NCBI GenBank assembly: GCA_037013685.1
Contig: CM072919.1
Span: 26,646,646-26,710,645, forward strand
Origin: Acridotheres tristis
Lineage: Eukaryota > Chordata > Aves > Passeriformes > Sturnidae
Direction of reading: 5' to 3'
Length of the DNA: 64,000 nt
Below, in pieces: positions 24,201 to 35,590 of the stretch (positions are counted from its first letter, which is position 1; every line of letters starts with the position of its first letter). The notes under the pieces were generated by a model. The model was not told the origin of the DNA, did not search any database, and was given only the letters and a program-made list of their open reading frames with translations. Made by a program: the position numbers and the translations under genes.

Positions 24201-25204
24201 CTGACAGTAGCGCAATGCAGGTAAGGAAATTTGGGCTATGAGATGCTGCAAGTGCAGGTTAGCTTGAGTAGATTTTCAAATTCCAGATATTTAAGGCTTG
24301 TTTGGGGGTTTCATTCCTTTCTCCATTTGAAAAAATTTCAGACAAGTGTAATGGGGAGTTAATAAATAAACATTTACATTTCAGATATAACGAAGCTGAA
24401 GAGTTTACTAGCCATATGAAATAAATGGAGTGCCGCATTTACACACATTATTTTGAGACACAGTTATATAAAAGTCTTACAGGGCATAACTTACTATGCT
24501 ATTGTGCTGGTTAAATGTCATTTAATATTTCAGTGTGTGCAGGCCCACAACAGATCTCCTTCTACAAGAATGAACTGTTTTATACTATTGTATACATTTT
24601 TCACATTGCAGGTTCTTGAAGGTAGATGGATGAATATAGGCTTTCTAGAAAGACAATGGTGAAATGCATTATACAAAACAGCATTAATTAATTATAGTTA
24701 GTTGTCAGTCCCAGAAAAATTACATACCTACAGGTGTTCAATTATTAACAAACCCATGCAAATGCAGACTTCTGGATCATGATGTATCACAGATGTATTC
24801 AATCATAACTTATCATACACTTCAGGCAATATCTTTGTAGCAGAAACTGTCTTGTGAAGTGTGATGAACATCCTAAGAATAGTCCAGTGTTTGTATTCAG
24901 TAAATCAAAATCTGGCTAAACAAATTTTCTGCCTCTCTTCCTTCTTACTCCCTTATTGTTCATCTCACTTCCCATCCTCTTACCCAGTACATCTTGGAAA
25001 AGTCCTTTGGATTGCAGATTTCTTTGGGAGGACAAACTCTGACTTGTTCTAGTGCAGGCGTAGTTGTAATGTTGATGTTAAAGGCCATGCTTCTGTTTCT
25101 CAAAAATGTCTGTTTACCTTCCTATGCATGCAGGAGTTTGATTGTGGTTTTAATGGTCTACATATATGACAGAAGAGAAATTTATAAGAGACATAAGAGC
25201 TTCA

Positions 25205-25300
25205 GTTAGTCCTGATGAAGGGACTGACTCCAGAAAGCTTTTATTCCAATTATAGTGGACAGTCTAATAAAAATATTACCTCCCCCTACAGATGTGCACT
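25205..25300 (+). mobile_element. Possible ancient amniote retroposon tail
   Basis: The words gatgaagggactgactccag and gaaagctttt followed by aataaaa resemble the conserved 3' end of old amniote CR1/L3-like or SINE elements (GATGAAG...CTGA...GAAAGCTT...AATAAA). Recognised by eye only; family not assigned. Confidence 0.35.
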
Positions 25301-28300
25301 AAAAGTCTTGATGTGCAAGATGTGCACTTGGCAAGTCCTTCACCTGTGCATTCTACCTGTAAAGGCTCCATTCAGTTGGCCAGAGAGGTACATTGGTCCT
25401 GTTTGCACTGCTCTTGGGTGCCTCACATGACCTCTTCCTGCTGCTCCTCACAGCTTTCTCCAGTACATGGACATTTGGAATAACCTGTGGCAACTCCGGT
25501 GTAGCTATGTGCTGGTGTTCAGATTTCTAAAGTAAGTTGAGGTGCACAACATCCATTTAATACAAATGGCTGGAATTTTGGGTGTAGGAAAGTAAGCAGA
25601 TTGGACACTATCAATGATTTAGAAATAATTGCTGTGATTCGCCTTCAAAATCTTCACAACAGTAAATTCATTTTGAAGCTTAAGAGAGCACTTCCATGAT
25701 CAGTAGATTCATCCCAGTCCTAATAAAGTGTCACGTAACATGTTTCCAGTTCCACTAATTAATCAATAGCAGATTTGAGCAAATGCTGAATTCATCTGGA
25801 GTTTCCTCAGACTAATACAAAGGAGCCTTATCAGAGGGCTTTAGAAATTGCATCCTCCATCCAGGTGGTTTTGTTGTATTTTGGCATTCAAAATGCATTC
25901 AATTATAAAGACAGCATCACTAAAATTGCAGTTGTAGTTGATCAGCTTTGTGTGGTTCCTCTAAATTACTCAGTGATTGACACAGGCAAGATTTAGTATA
26001 TCCTTTGCTGCTTTGTGACACACAGGTAACACTATAAAGTTTTACCAAATTCATGCTGGTATTCTTCTCTTACCTCACATTTATTGCTAAATATAAATCC
26101 CATATATGGTCTCATTTGCACTTTAATTCAGGCAAAGACATTTCTCTAATGATCTTAATACCTGGATCTTAACCTATGGTTTCCAGGCTGACAAATAAAA
26201 CAAAGCCCTCATCATCTCTCACAGAGATTTTCTAGGAAAGACCAGCATTTAGGCAGCACTGTGTCACGAGGGACTCCTCCTGGAGTGCATTATGTCCTTG
26301 CAGATGCCCCAACGAGCCAGTGAGCAGTAATTCTACTGAAAACCAGGGCATAAAAACTGGTTGCTATGGGTCGAAACAATGGCCTCTTCAGACCACAATA
26401 TCTGTGGAGGAAGTTGATGCCTCTGTTAAAAGCCTTCAGTCTGAGAATGGCCAAGTCATAATAAAGACTCTGAAACTACTATTCTGCCTCGTATTCATCA
26501 CATTTCCTAGATTCTTTCCAAGTCATTGAGTCAGAAGCAGGTAACGTGAGAGGGCACTGGAAAACAGCTAGGAAATAAGGTAGGCAGCATAGTGTCTGGA
26601 AAGCTGAAGGCTAATTTGTCCTCCCAGTTGTGGGATGGACAGTTTCACTGACCAACTGTAATTTCTTTGCCTCCTTTCACTGCTAGGAAAAGAAAATTCT
26701 CCTCCCACTGCACCGTCATTAGAGGGGAACAATTGCATCCAAATTTAATGCATATTCAAGTGTGCCTGGAGAAAGGAAGGAGTAGGGACTTTAGGCTGAT
26801 GCTATTTTTTGGGGGGGGGATGGGCAGGGGGTGAAATCCCAGCCTTTTTTAGGAATAAGCTTATAATTAATAAATAAATATGTCTGGATGACTACTACCT
26901 TCAAAATCTTTGCAAGAAAAGAGGTTACATTCATAATGGTATTAATCATGCTCAGTCTATTTCCCCTCTCATTGCAAATCAGTGCAGTTTTCAGCTAACA
27001 AGAATGGGTGCCCTACTTGAGCAGACAAACCCAGGTAGAAGAGGCACTTAGCATGGCATTACCATCATTACATCCCAAGGTTAAAGGCAATGAAACTCCA
27101 GGAGCAGCAAAGTCAAATCAGTTCAATTGTATGATTGTTCATACTCATGAAGTGGTGAGGCTAGCAGGGGATCCGGCATAAAACAGGACTTTCCAGAGGA
27201 GGTCCTTTGAGGTAATTCATTGCCTTCTACAGTAGCTTAAATCAGAAGGGCTAGAATGGTCACAGTAAATGTGGCTCCTGACACTTCTAAACAGCAATAT
27301 TAGTGATAGCCAGCTGCTAGGCCAGATGTCAAAGATGCATTAAGAGCACTTGATTTTAATCTAACTCATTCCCAAGAAACAGAATGGATTTGGCTTTGAG
27401 CAATGCAATAAAAGATAGATTGTGATTAATGAAGCACATTAGCTTAACCACAGAAGTTGACTTCCACTTCCTTTTCTCCAGTATTTTCACTGTCCAAAAG
27501 CAGTTATTTTGATTATCAACCTTACAAGGGATATGTAAATTGTTAATTATCAATCTCTGAGCCATTAAAGAAGTTGCTTTTGCTTTCTCAGCTTGAAAAC
27601 CAATGGGGAAGGATAATAGGTTTGGTAAACAGAGCTGTTCAGATAATGGAGAAATTCAAAGAAATGCTATCATAGAGTCAGCATGGGAGCTCAGTGTCAT
27701 AGTACTTTTACTAACCTGACTTCAACAAATAGGTGGGCAGGACTGAGATAAACAAAAAAGAGTCTCTCTCATGGGATGTTCCAATTCAGCACGGTCTAGA
27801 ACAGCAAGTGGTGGAAGTATATTTTTTCTTTTGCCTAATCATTTGAACAGAGGGCACAGTGCTGGAAATAACTAGTTAGTATCTGCATTTTTGGACTTCA
27901 CACTAGGTAATGAAGTAGAGTGTATGGAACTGCAAATTCAAAATAGAAAAATAAGTAGAATACAGTATCTAATAAATGGTGCATATTTATAACAAGAAGT
28001 GATAATCTAGAGTTCTCTCCTCATGACATGGATTTAAAGAGCATCATGCACAGGAAACATTTTTGCATAAGCTTGAGCTTGGAAAATTGAAGAGACTGGC
28101 AATATTTAGAACAGGCTTCATGCAGTTCCATAAGCCACTTGGCAGTCTGTAGGGAAGTTCTGATCTTCCAAGGAGAGGTAATAATTCCAAACATCAAGAA
28201 TTACTGAGAGGCAGTTGCTAAGCTGTGACAGTCAGAGGCCCTGGAGGGTACTACCAAATTCAAGAAGGCTGTCAAAATCTTAGTTCTTCTGGGACTTCTG

Positions 28301-29000
28301 GTTGAAATCAAACTGCAGGCATGTCCTCACAGGGCTTCTAAACTTGCCTTAAGTATTGTGTCTGAATCCTCAGCTTCAGGCATGCTCTAGTAACAGATGT
28401 AGTTCTGAAAAAGAAAAGAAAATATACTTTTCACACTTCTCAGCTGCTTTTAAAGGGGATTTATTTTGTGTATTATACATCACATTTCAGAGCTCACTAG
28501 CCAAGCAATAAACCTCAGCTGCTCCAAAAAAACCACGCCTCTCTAGCCCCATTTGAGGACTGCTGCAGTAATCCGAAATATAAATACTTAATTCCTTAAG
28601 CCATTACAGAAATTTTGTAACCACATCATAAGACTTACTTTAGCATGTCTCTATATGAAACAGCAGACTTACAGGATAAGAAGGGTTTGGGTTCAGGTGG
28701 AGTTAGCTGTGCTTCCAAATGTTGTGGGGCTGGAAATAGAAGATCTTCACCTTTCTCCTTCCCACACACTTCACTTTTTTAATATTCCCTTTTATTTTTA
28801 TTTTCCTCAATTGGATAGTAAACATCTAAACATCTCTAAGGACTTTTGGGATTGTCCTGGTTTTGAGGCTTGGTTATAGGCAGTATTTTGGGGGTTTTGT
28901 TTGGTTTTCCTTTTTTTTTTTTTTTCACATATATGCTTGTGAAAAGTAGCTGATTTTACAATATCTTAATTGGAAATCTGCCACCAGCTCAGTCTATCAT

Positions 29001-29030
29001 TTCTTCTTCTTCTGCTTCTTCTTCTTCTTC
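29001..29030. repeat. (TTC)n microsatellite
   Basis: Ten-unit TTC run with one TCTGC interruption, intergenic. Confidence 0.9.
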
Positions 29031-30470
29031 ATGGACCCTGCATGATATAACTGGATGTCACTTCTGTAGCCTTGATCTACTTTTTCTGAGGAGAAGGAAG
29101 TCAGAATCTCTTTGTAAACTCATATTTCCCTTTCCACAGTTTCTCTTTTCACAAGCCCTTGGGCCACAGATTTTCTTGCTATGCATGGACATGGTAGGTG
29201 GATTAATCTGTGAAGAAGGACTTTATACTTAAATGTAGCAAAACACAGGTGCCAAATTTGCAGTTTACAATCTAATTTCCTAATCTAATAAGACTATCCA
29301 AAAACAATTGTGACAGGAACTTTTTTCTGGCTTTTTGTTTCTTTTTTTCTGTGCTATAGAGTCTGCTTATTTATAAGACAAAAAAGAATCTAAACTCATG
29401 TTATTGGAATAACTGATTGTGTAAATAGTGCTGCGTGGATGTGGTGCCAAGAAACTATAGGATATGAGATTTGCAAAAAAAAAAAGTAATTCAGTTTTCT
29501 CATAGTTCATGTCCAACATCACATATTGAGAAACCAAGTGCAACTGCTGTGCAAGTTATGTGCCTGATCCTAAAAGAGACAGAACAAAAAGGCTTAGCAC
29601 TCAAATAGAGGTTAATGAAGAGGTTAAGCTTTGCCAGATGCTATTAATATCAATATCAGTGTAATTTTCTGATTGAAATGTGGGGTTTTACCCTCTGTAT
29701 TATTTCAATATAGAGGTGGCTATTTAGCTTGTCTACCTTTCCAGAGCAGAGATACCATCAGAAGACAATCTAATCACTTTGTCCTACCATAAATGTCTGA
29801 GTGTAGAAATTGCCTCCCTCGACATTGAAATGCAAACTGTGATGAAGAGGACATCAGATTTTTAATATTTTTAAGCAGCAAACAGAGGGCTCTATTCATT
29901 ACTCCTGCTTTACATGCAGAAAGAGCCCAGTTTGATCCTTAAGTGTTATTTACAAAAATTTTAGAGTTGGAAAGATGACAAAAAAGTAAAACAATGAGAT
30001 GTGGCAAACGAGCATGTGGGAGGTTAATGAAATTATTGAAGTATGGGCACTACACTGTTTATTGCTGGGGTGTTTGTTTAATCAATTAAAGCCAGTTCCC
30101 TGGAGAGTGAAGGCTACCCTCAAGCTCTGGATCGAACTGTGTGCTGCTCCTTTAAGATTTAAGGGGTCTGTAGTGTTTTAAAACCCATCTGGAAGATTAA
30201 GCCCCACTCAAGCTGTTCCCTTTCCCCTGATCCTTCTGATGAAGGAGGTACACTAGGAGAGATTATAAATCGGAACAACAACTTACTGAAAATCACAGTA
30301 CCCGCAGCAATGCTAATAGCAAAAAAACCCAACAACGGTATACAAAAGAGAGAGAGTGTTTTATCCTCAAAAGCATGTTCGCCACCAAATTTTGGTCCCC
30401 ATTTCTCTACTAAAAAAAAAAAGCAAAAAAAACCACAAAAAACTTAACTAGGACAAAACTACCCTTGGGA

Positions 30471-31195
30471 GCTTAGATTAACTGTGCCATGCTGCCCACT
30501 GTTTTCTCCAGCCTACTGTGCTCATCTGTGTTCAGCAGTGTCCACCCAGCTGCTTTGCTCCAGCTGGGTTTTTGCGCTCCTCTCTGGCTCTTCTGGCGTG
30601 GTGTCCCTCTCCCAGTGCTGAGGGCAGTCCAAGTTCTTCTATCTGCAGTTTGGGGCAGCAGTGCCTGGGGCTCTCCAGGGCTGGCACAGGACATTCCCAC
30701 TGCAGCTCTCCTGGAGCAGCAGGGCTCTCTCCTGGTGCCCAGCATCCAAGTGATTCTGACCCTGGTCCCACACTCTCCAGAGTGAGCCAGGAAAAATGGC
30801 AAACTTTCAGTTTTTGGCCCCATCTGTCTTGACAAAACCACACCACCAGCAATTATTTGGGTGGTATTGAACAGACAGTGCTAGAAGATTCCCCCCCTTT
30901 TTTCTGTAGCCAGTCCTGACAAAAAGAAAGTCACATAGGCAGACCTTACCCCTACTGGGGTAAGGATTCTGTTTGAGATATACCGTTCCATAAAGGAAAG
31001 AGATAATGTTTGATTTGTCAAAGTAAAGCATTCATTTGTATGTTGTTTTGTATTTTGGTGACACTTGGAACATTGAATAGAGGGGTTTTCTTTTCTACAG
31101 TCGATGATTCTCTGCTTTATGGGAGCCAATTCTGCCACGGACCCTGAGAGACAGTTTAGGTTTAGTTTGGTCAAGAAAACAGTAACAATCTTGTA
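30471..31195. other. Intergenic block next to LTR, partly GC-rich, unassigned
   Basis: Positions 30480-30800 are GC-rich with overlapping open frames on both strands (up to 122 codons, 30473-30841 minus) that match nothing I recognise. The block runs into repeat-like sequence leading to the LTR at 31713. Possibly further retroviral debris. Confidence 0.35.
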
Positions 31196-31351
31196 ATGGG
31201 AGTTAAAGCACTTTTGGCAGATATTGATGGGAAGAGAGAAATCCCAGTGAAACAGCTGAAAGAAATTTCAAGGGAGAGCCCAGGAGAGACCAAGGAAATC
31301 ATGCTGCCTGCTCCTGTTGAGACTTGGGCACCAAGAATACTGCATTTATAA
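31196..31351 (+). other. Small open frame (51 codons) in retroviral-looking block
   Basis: An ATG at 31196 opens MGVKALLADIDGKREIPVKQ and runs to TAA at 31349-31351. A Met-Gly start, charged composition and nearby LTR-like sequence would fit the start of a decayed gag, but no conserved gag motif is present. Downstream (31400-31712) a TATA-like word (tgtataagtag, 31567) and the stretch near 31640-31675 look LTR-like in plus orientation. Could equally be chance. Confidence 0.2.
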
Positions 31352-31712
31352 AATACAAAGACATGTTACAGAAGCCAGAGAGGAAGAAGAAATCGAGAAT
31401 TACTGAGACTCTCCCTATCCAAGAAAAAAATAAGAAGACTGAAGAGGTGGACTAATGGTCATGAGAGGTGAGAAATCATTAAGCAGTAGAAGATGGAATA
31501 CTAATTAATGAAGAGAACTGCATAACTCGTAAGCCAATGAACACCAATTCCTTTGTTTGCTGAAATGTATAAGTAGCTAAATGTTTTGATAACTGATGTG
31601 TGTGTTTTGTGGAGTGATTCCCACCTAGTCCAGCTTTTAATAATGTCAACTTTCTAACCTAAGAAACTGATGAGAGAGTTTATTTTGTTGGTTTTGGTGA
31701 AAAGATTCGTGC

Positions 31713-32279
31713 TGTCCTGGTGTAAACCAGCAACTGAGCCCCACAGAATCAACTCACTCATTCCCCCACCAGTGGAACGAGGAAGAGAATCAGAAGTTAG
31801 AAAACTCATGGCTTGAAACAGAGACAGTTTAATAGGGAAAGCATAAGCCACATATTTAAGCAAAGCAAAACAAGGAATTAATTTCCTACTTCCCATGGGC
31901 AGGCAGGTCACACTCAGGAAAGCAGGGCTCCATCACAGGTAAGAGTGACTTGGGAAGACAAATGTCATAGCTCCAAACATTCCTGCCTTCTTTCTTTTTC
32001 CCCCTCCACTTTATGTACTGAGTGTAATGTCATATGGAATGGAACATCTGTATGGTCAATAGGGGTCACCTGTCTCAGCTGTGTCTCATCCCAGCTTCCT
32101 GTGCACCTCACCAGCCAGTATGACAGTAAAAGAAGCAGAAAAGGCTCTGCATAAACCCTACTTAGCAATGGCAAAAACATCTCCATGTTATCAACACTGT
32201 GTTCAGCACATATCCAGAACAAAGCTCCCTACTAGCCACTCTGAAGAAAACTGAGCTAAATAGGACCAAAATCAGTGCA
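31713..32279 (-). mobile_element. Solo LTR of an avian endogenous retrovirus
   Basis: Begins (plus strand) tgtcctggtgtaaaccagc and ends taggaccaaaatcagtgca, the TG...CA borders of the songbird LTR whose minus-strand form starts TGTGCTGGTTTTGGCTGGGA and ends ...GGTTTAACCACAACA. Internal landmarks match the family: gagacagtttaatagggaaa (complement of the poly(A)/R region), ggcaggcaggtcacactc, cttgggaagacaaatgtcat and catgttatcaacactgtgtt. About 567 bp. No partner LTR or clear target duplication was found, so solo LTR is inferred. Family recognised from memory. Confidence 0.75.
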
Positions 32280-32929
32280 TTTGGCCATCAGGAGTACTCT
32301 CTTTCTACTTCTTAAATACAACATAGGAAAGAATACTACACCAATTTACCAGTCAGAGGTTCACTTAGTTTAAGTGTCATCCATGTTTCATTGGCCCAAA
32401 GTAGATTACTGTCCTCAGTTTGACACACTGCAGACATTTGCAGAAAACCACTTTCTTTTTTTTTGTTCTTCAGGGGCTGTTTGAATTCAGCTGTAGCTCC
32501 AGTTTGCCTCAGGTCCATAAGATTCAACCCAGCCACGTGGCCTCAGCTCACATCACTGTAGAAGTATGTGAGTTGGGATCTAGAGATGTTAGGAAATGTG
32601 TCAAAAATAAAGTTTAATTAGAGATGGGCAATAACCATGGTTGGGCAAAAGTGTGCTCTTAGCCAGTTAATAAAGGATAACAAATCAGGATAAGCAGACG
32701 ATGCATCAGCTGTTTGACAGACACAAACAAGATGGAAAAGAAAGAGCAGGAACATTGCTAAGTGAAACAAAGTCCTTTGCATGGGATGGATGGACTTAAC
32801 TCCATGAAGCTGTACAGGATGGAGGCCAGCTGTATTAGAAGCAGCCTTGCAAGAAATGTCCTGATGTTTTTAGGGAGAAAAAGGCTCTGTGATTCTACTT
32901 TTCAGTCAAAAAACGAGAATAGTCCTGGG
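32280..32929. other. Intergenic, no gene seen
   Basis: AT-rich spacer between the LTR and the GGTCA array; several short open frames without recognisable features. Confidence 0.6.
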
Positions 32930-33420
32930 TGTCATTTGCTCTACAAGGACCATCTGAGGCCAATGAGAAATGTAATTAGTAGCACAAAGGTCACTGAAGG
33001 TCAGCTCATTCCCACTGCCTGACCAGGGGCCATCTCTGGTCAAACTCAGAGACAATAATCTATACAAGAAGTCATGTAAGGTCACAATCCCTATTTTTTG
33101 CCTAGCGTCTGAAGTCTAGTCAATCTAGTGAATTTCACTGGGGTAGTCTGAGGTCCATCTGATTATCAGTTTAACATGAAAATATCCCATATATTTTCTC
33201 CAGGGTCATCTGACATGAATTTGATATACAAACAGTCAACAAGGGGATCATTTCAAACTAACAAAGTCCTTGTGTGGTGCACAGAAGTCAATTGAAGTGA
33301 ATCTGAGATCCATTCAGCTCACTAAGAGCTAATTTCAGGCTTCAACCTGAGGCCAATTGATATCAACATGAGAGCCACTTACCTCCCTGGTGGTGTTATA
33401 ATCCAATTAGTGAGAGATGA
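32930..33420. repeat. Degenerate GGTCA-rich tandem array, left part
   Basis: Recurring words catctgaggc, ggtcactgaaggtcagctca, gggtcatctgacatgaattt, gaggtccatctgatt and cctgaggccaattgat at irregular 40-60 bp spacing. Exact GGTCA hexamer cores start at 32989, 32999, 33038, 33080 and 33204. Looks like an old, diverged minisatellite; continues at 34440 after an unrelated kilobase. Confidence 0.6.
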
Positions 33421-34439
33421 CTTTGCAAAAATTAAGGTGCAAACTAGACCAAATACTGTTTTAACAACACTGGCTTTGTAATATTAAGTGAACAGGGGAA
33501 AGAGCAAAAGGGAGAGAGAGGGAAGGAGAAAGACAGTGCAAGTAGAATATAGTCACCACCTGTGGATCCAGCAGTGCCCCATTGGTCCATCTTCACCCTC
33601 AGCTGCTCAGTGGTGGAGCAGGGGACTCAGTTTGGTCTTCTGTTGGTATGTTCTGTGCAGGAAGGGATGCTGGGGATACAAGGTCTGCCAAGAATTGTCA
33701 AATCTTTTCACTATTTACACATTTTAGCAAACAAAGAAATTAATCCTTATTGACTGCAAGCTACACAGTTCTCGTATTAAATAGTATTAATCTCATATTA
33801 AATATTCTATCTTCTAGTGATTAAATTATTCCCTTGTTTCTTATGCTCAGTCTTTTTCCTCTTCTTTCTCTTCTTTTGAGTCAGTGGTTGGTGCTCTGTG
33901 AGCTGGTGGTTGCAGATCCTCCTGCATGAATTACCTTTCACCCAGTTGGAGTTGATTCAGCACAGTTGCTGAGTTGGCTTTATTATTTCTTCCTTATCTT
34001 GTGAGTTCTGACAAATGTCCTGTGACCTATTAGTTCTGTATTTTTGTACCCACTGTCAGTGATACATCCTTCTCAAGCTTTGTTGACCTCCCCCTAGGAC
34101 CTAACACCTAGACAACAGTACCACATTTATACAGGCCACGTTCCAGGATCATATAACAGAGGCATATTTGGAGAGCTTTGTTGATGGTTGCAGATGGCAT
34201 CTGTCCCGTAGCCTGTCCCAAACATGATCTTTGCTTGATCAGTGACGTGATTAGATATGAGCAGTTGCTTTTTTTCACACAGTCTGTCACGGTGATGAAA
34301 ATTTGTCTGGATGTGTTAACCAGGATGTGCTACTTCCAGGCCTGGAAGTAGCACCTTTACGTCACAAATTTCTTCCTTCTGTGGCCTTAGTGTTTGAGAT
34401 AGGTAACTGTGCTCTTTAACTTCCAACTTAGGCAAATTA
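33421..34439. other. Spacer between the two parts of the GGTCA array
   Basis: No gene seen. Contains a purine-rich stretch near 33490-33540 and the 28-bp palindrome at 34327-34354. May be an insertion that split one array; no terminal repeats were recognised. Confidence 0.5.
34327..34354. repeat. Perfect 28-bp palindrome
   Basis: The left arm gtgctacttccagg is followed without spacer by its exact complement cctggaagtagcac. Flanking bases do not pair. No loop, so it can form a cruciform only by opening the centre. Confidence 0.97.
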
Positions 34440-35590
34440 TCAGCCCCATTTCCACCTAAGAGGTAATTGGAAATCAACTTGTAGTACAGTTAGAGGTTCT
34501 AAATATCATTTGAGAGAAACATGAGATCCAAGTAACTGCTTGGGGTCAGTAGAGGTTAAATGAGAATCAATTAACTGGCCTATAATCACTTCTCAGGAAG
34601 GTAGTTTGAGATCAACTCGTGGGCTAAATAACTTCTGTAGGGTCATCTGAGGTGAACCTGAGGGGTCAGTTAACCTGTCAAATAGGGCTCGTCTGGCACC
34701 ATCATGAGACACAGGTGTACAAAAGGTGTTGTTTGAGATCATCTGTTTGTCATCTGAGGTCAACCTGATACACAGAGACCTTGACACACTTGGCATACAC
34801 TTGACCTTCACAGAGGTCCTTTGAAGTCACCACTCTTCTCCTTTGGAAGAGGGGCAAATATTTAAAGTCTGATTGGTATCCAGTTAAACAGTCAGCATTC
34901 ATTTGAGGTCAACCAATTCATGTGAGGTCAGTGCCCAGAAGTTCTTCAAGGTAAACCTCAGATCCAATTAATTGTTTGATTTATAATTTGACATCAACCT
35001 GCCCCTCGTTTGGTGCCAATGGGTCAGTCACAGTCCTTAACTCCTGTCTGAGGCCATCTGAGTTTAATTGAAGATGTAACTCTCACTGCAGGGTCATTCT
35101 AAGGTCAACTCTCACAGTCATGGCACAGGTCAATTCAAGTAAACATGAGTTTAAATAACTTGTGGGAGTCATTGTAAGGTCCAATTGGCTTCGTTTCTGA
35201 GCCCCAAAGCTCAGATGGTGACCTCATCTGAAGTGAAGATGCTGGCAAATTAGATACCTTATTATAATTAGCTCACCTCGGGGCAATATGATAACTGGTG
35301 GTGAGCTTGGGGGCATCTAAGGTCAATGCCTGAGGTCAGCTTTACACACAGTAAATTACCCAGGGTCACACTGGTCCTCGTTTTTATTCAACAAGTTATT
35401 TGGAGTCCTATTCAGAACAAATTAATCTGTAGATGAGTCATCTGATATCAACCTTAATTCCAATTAGCTACACCAAGTAATCATTGAGGGTCAGCCTGGG
35501 CTTCTTTAAGGCACAGAGGTCACCTGAAGTTAATCCAGCCTACACTTCCTTATGGTCACTTGAGGCCAACCTTATATCCACTGAGTAGAA
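34440..35590. repeat. Degenerate GGTCA-rich tandem array, right part
   Basis: Diverged copies of a unit close to gagatccaattaact + spacer + ggggtcatctgaggtcaacct, roughly 40-60 bp apart. Exact GGTCA cores start at 34544, 34641, 34664, 34758, 34907, 34926, 35022, 35092, 35103, 35128, 35321, 35334, 35363, 35489, 35518 and 35553, nearly all on the plus strand. One-strand bias and repeated flanking words mark it as a tandem repeat rather than a chance cluster. Period estimated by eye. Confidence 0.65.

Larger units (their letters stand above)
24201..30470. other. Intergenic region, no gene seen
   Basis: 6.3 kb of AT-rich sequence. Visible items are a possible ancient retroposon tail at 25205-25300, a G-run near 26810, a poly-T at 28909-28926 and a TTC repeat at 29001-29030. 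Open frames are short and lack recognisable domains. Confidence 0.6.

Noticed and set aside
30473..30852. Overlapping open frames on both strands in GC-rich sequence
   Set aside because: High GC lowers stop density; no conserved motif on either strand.
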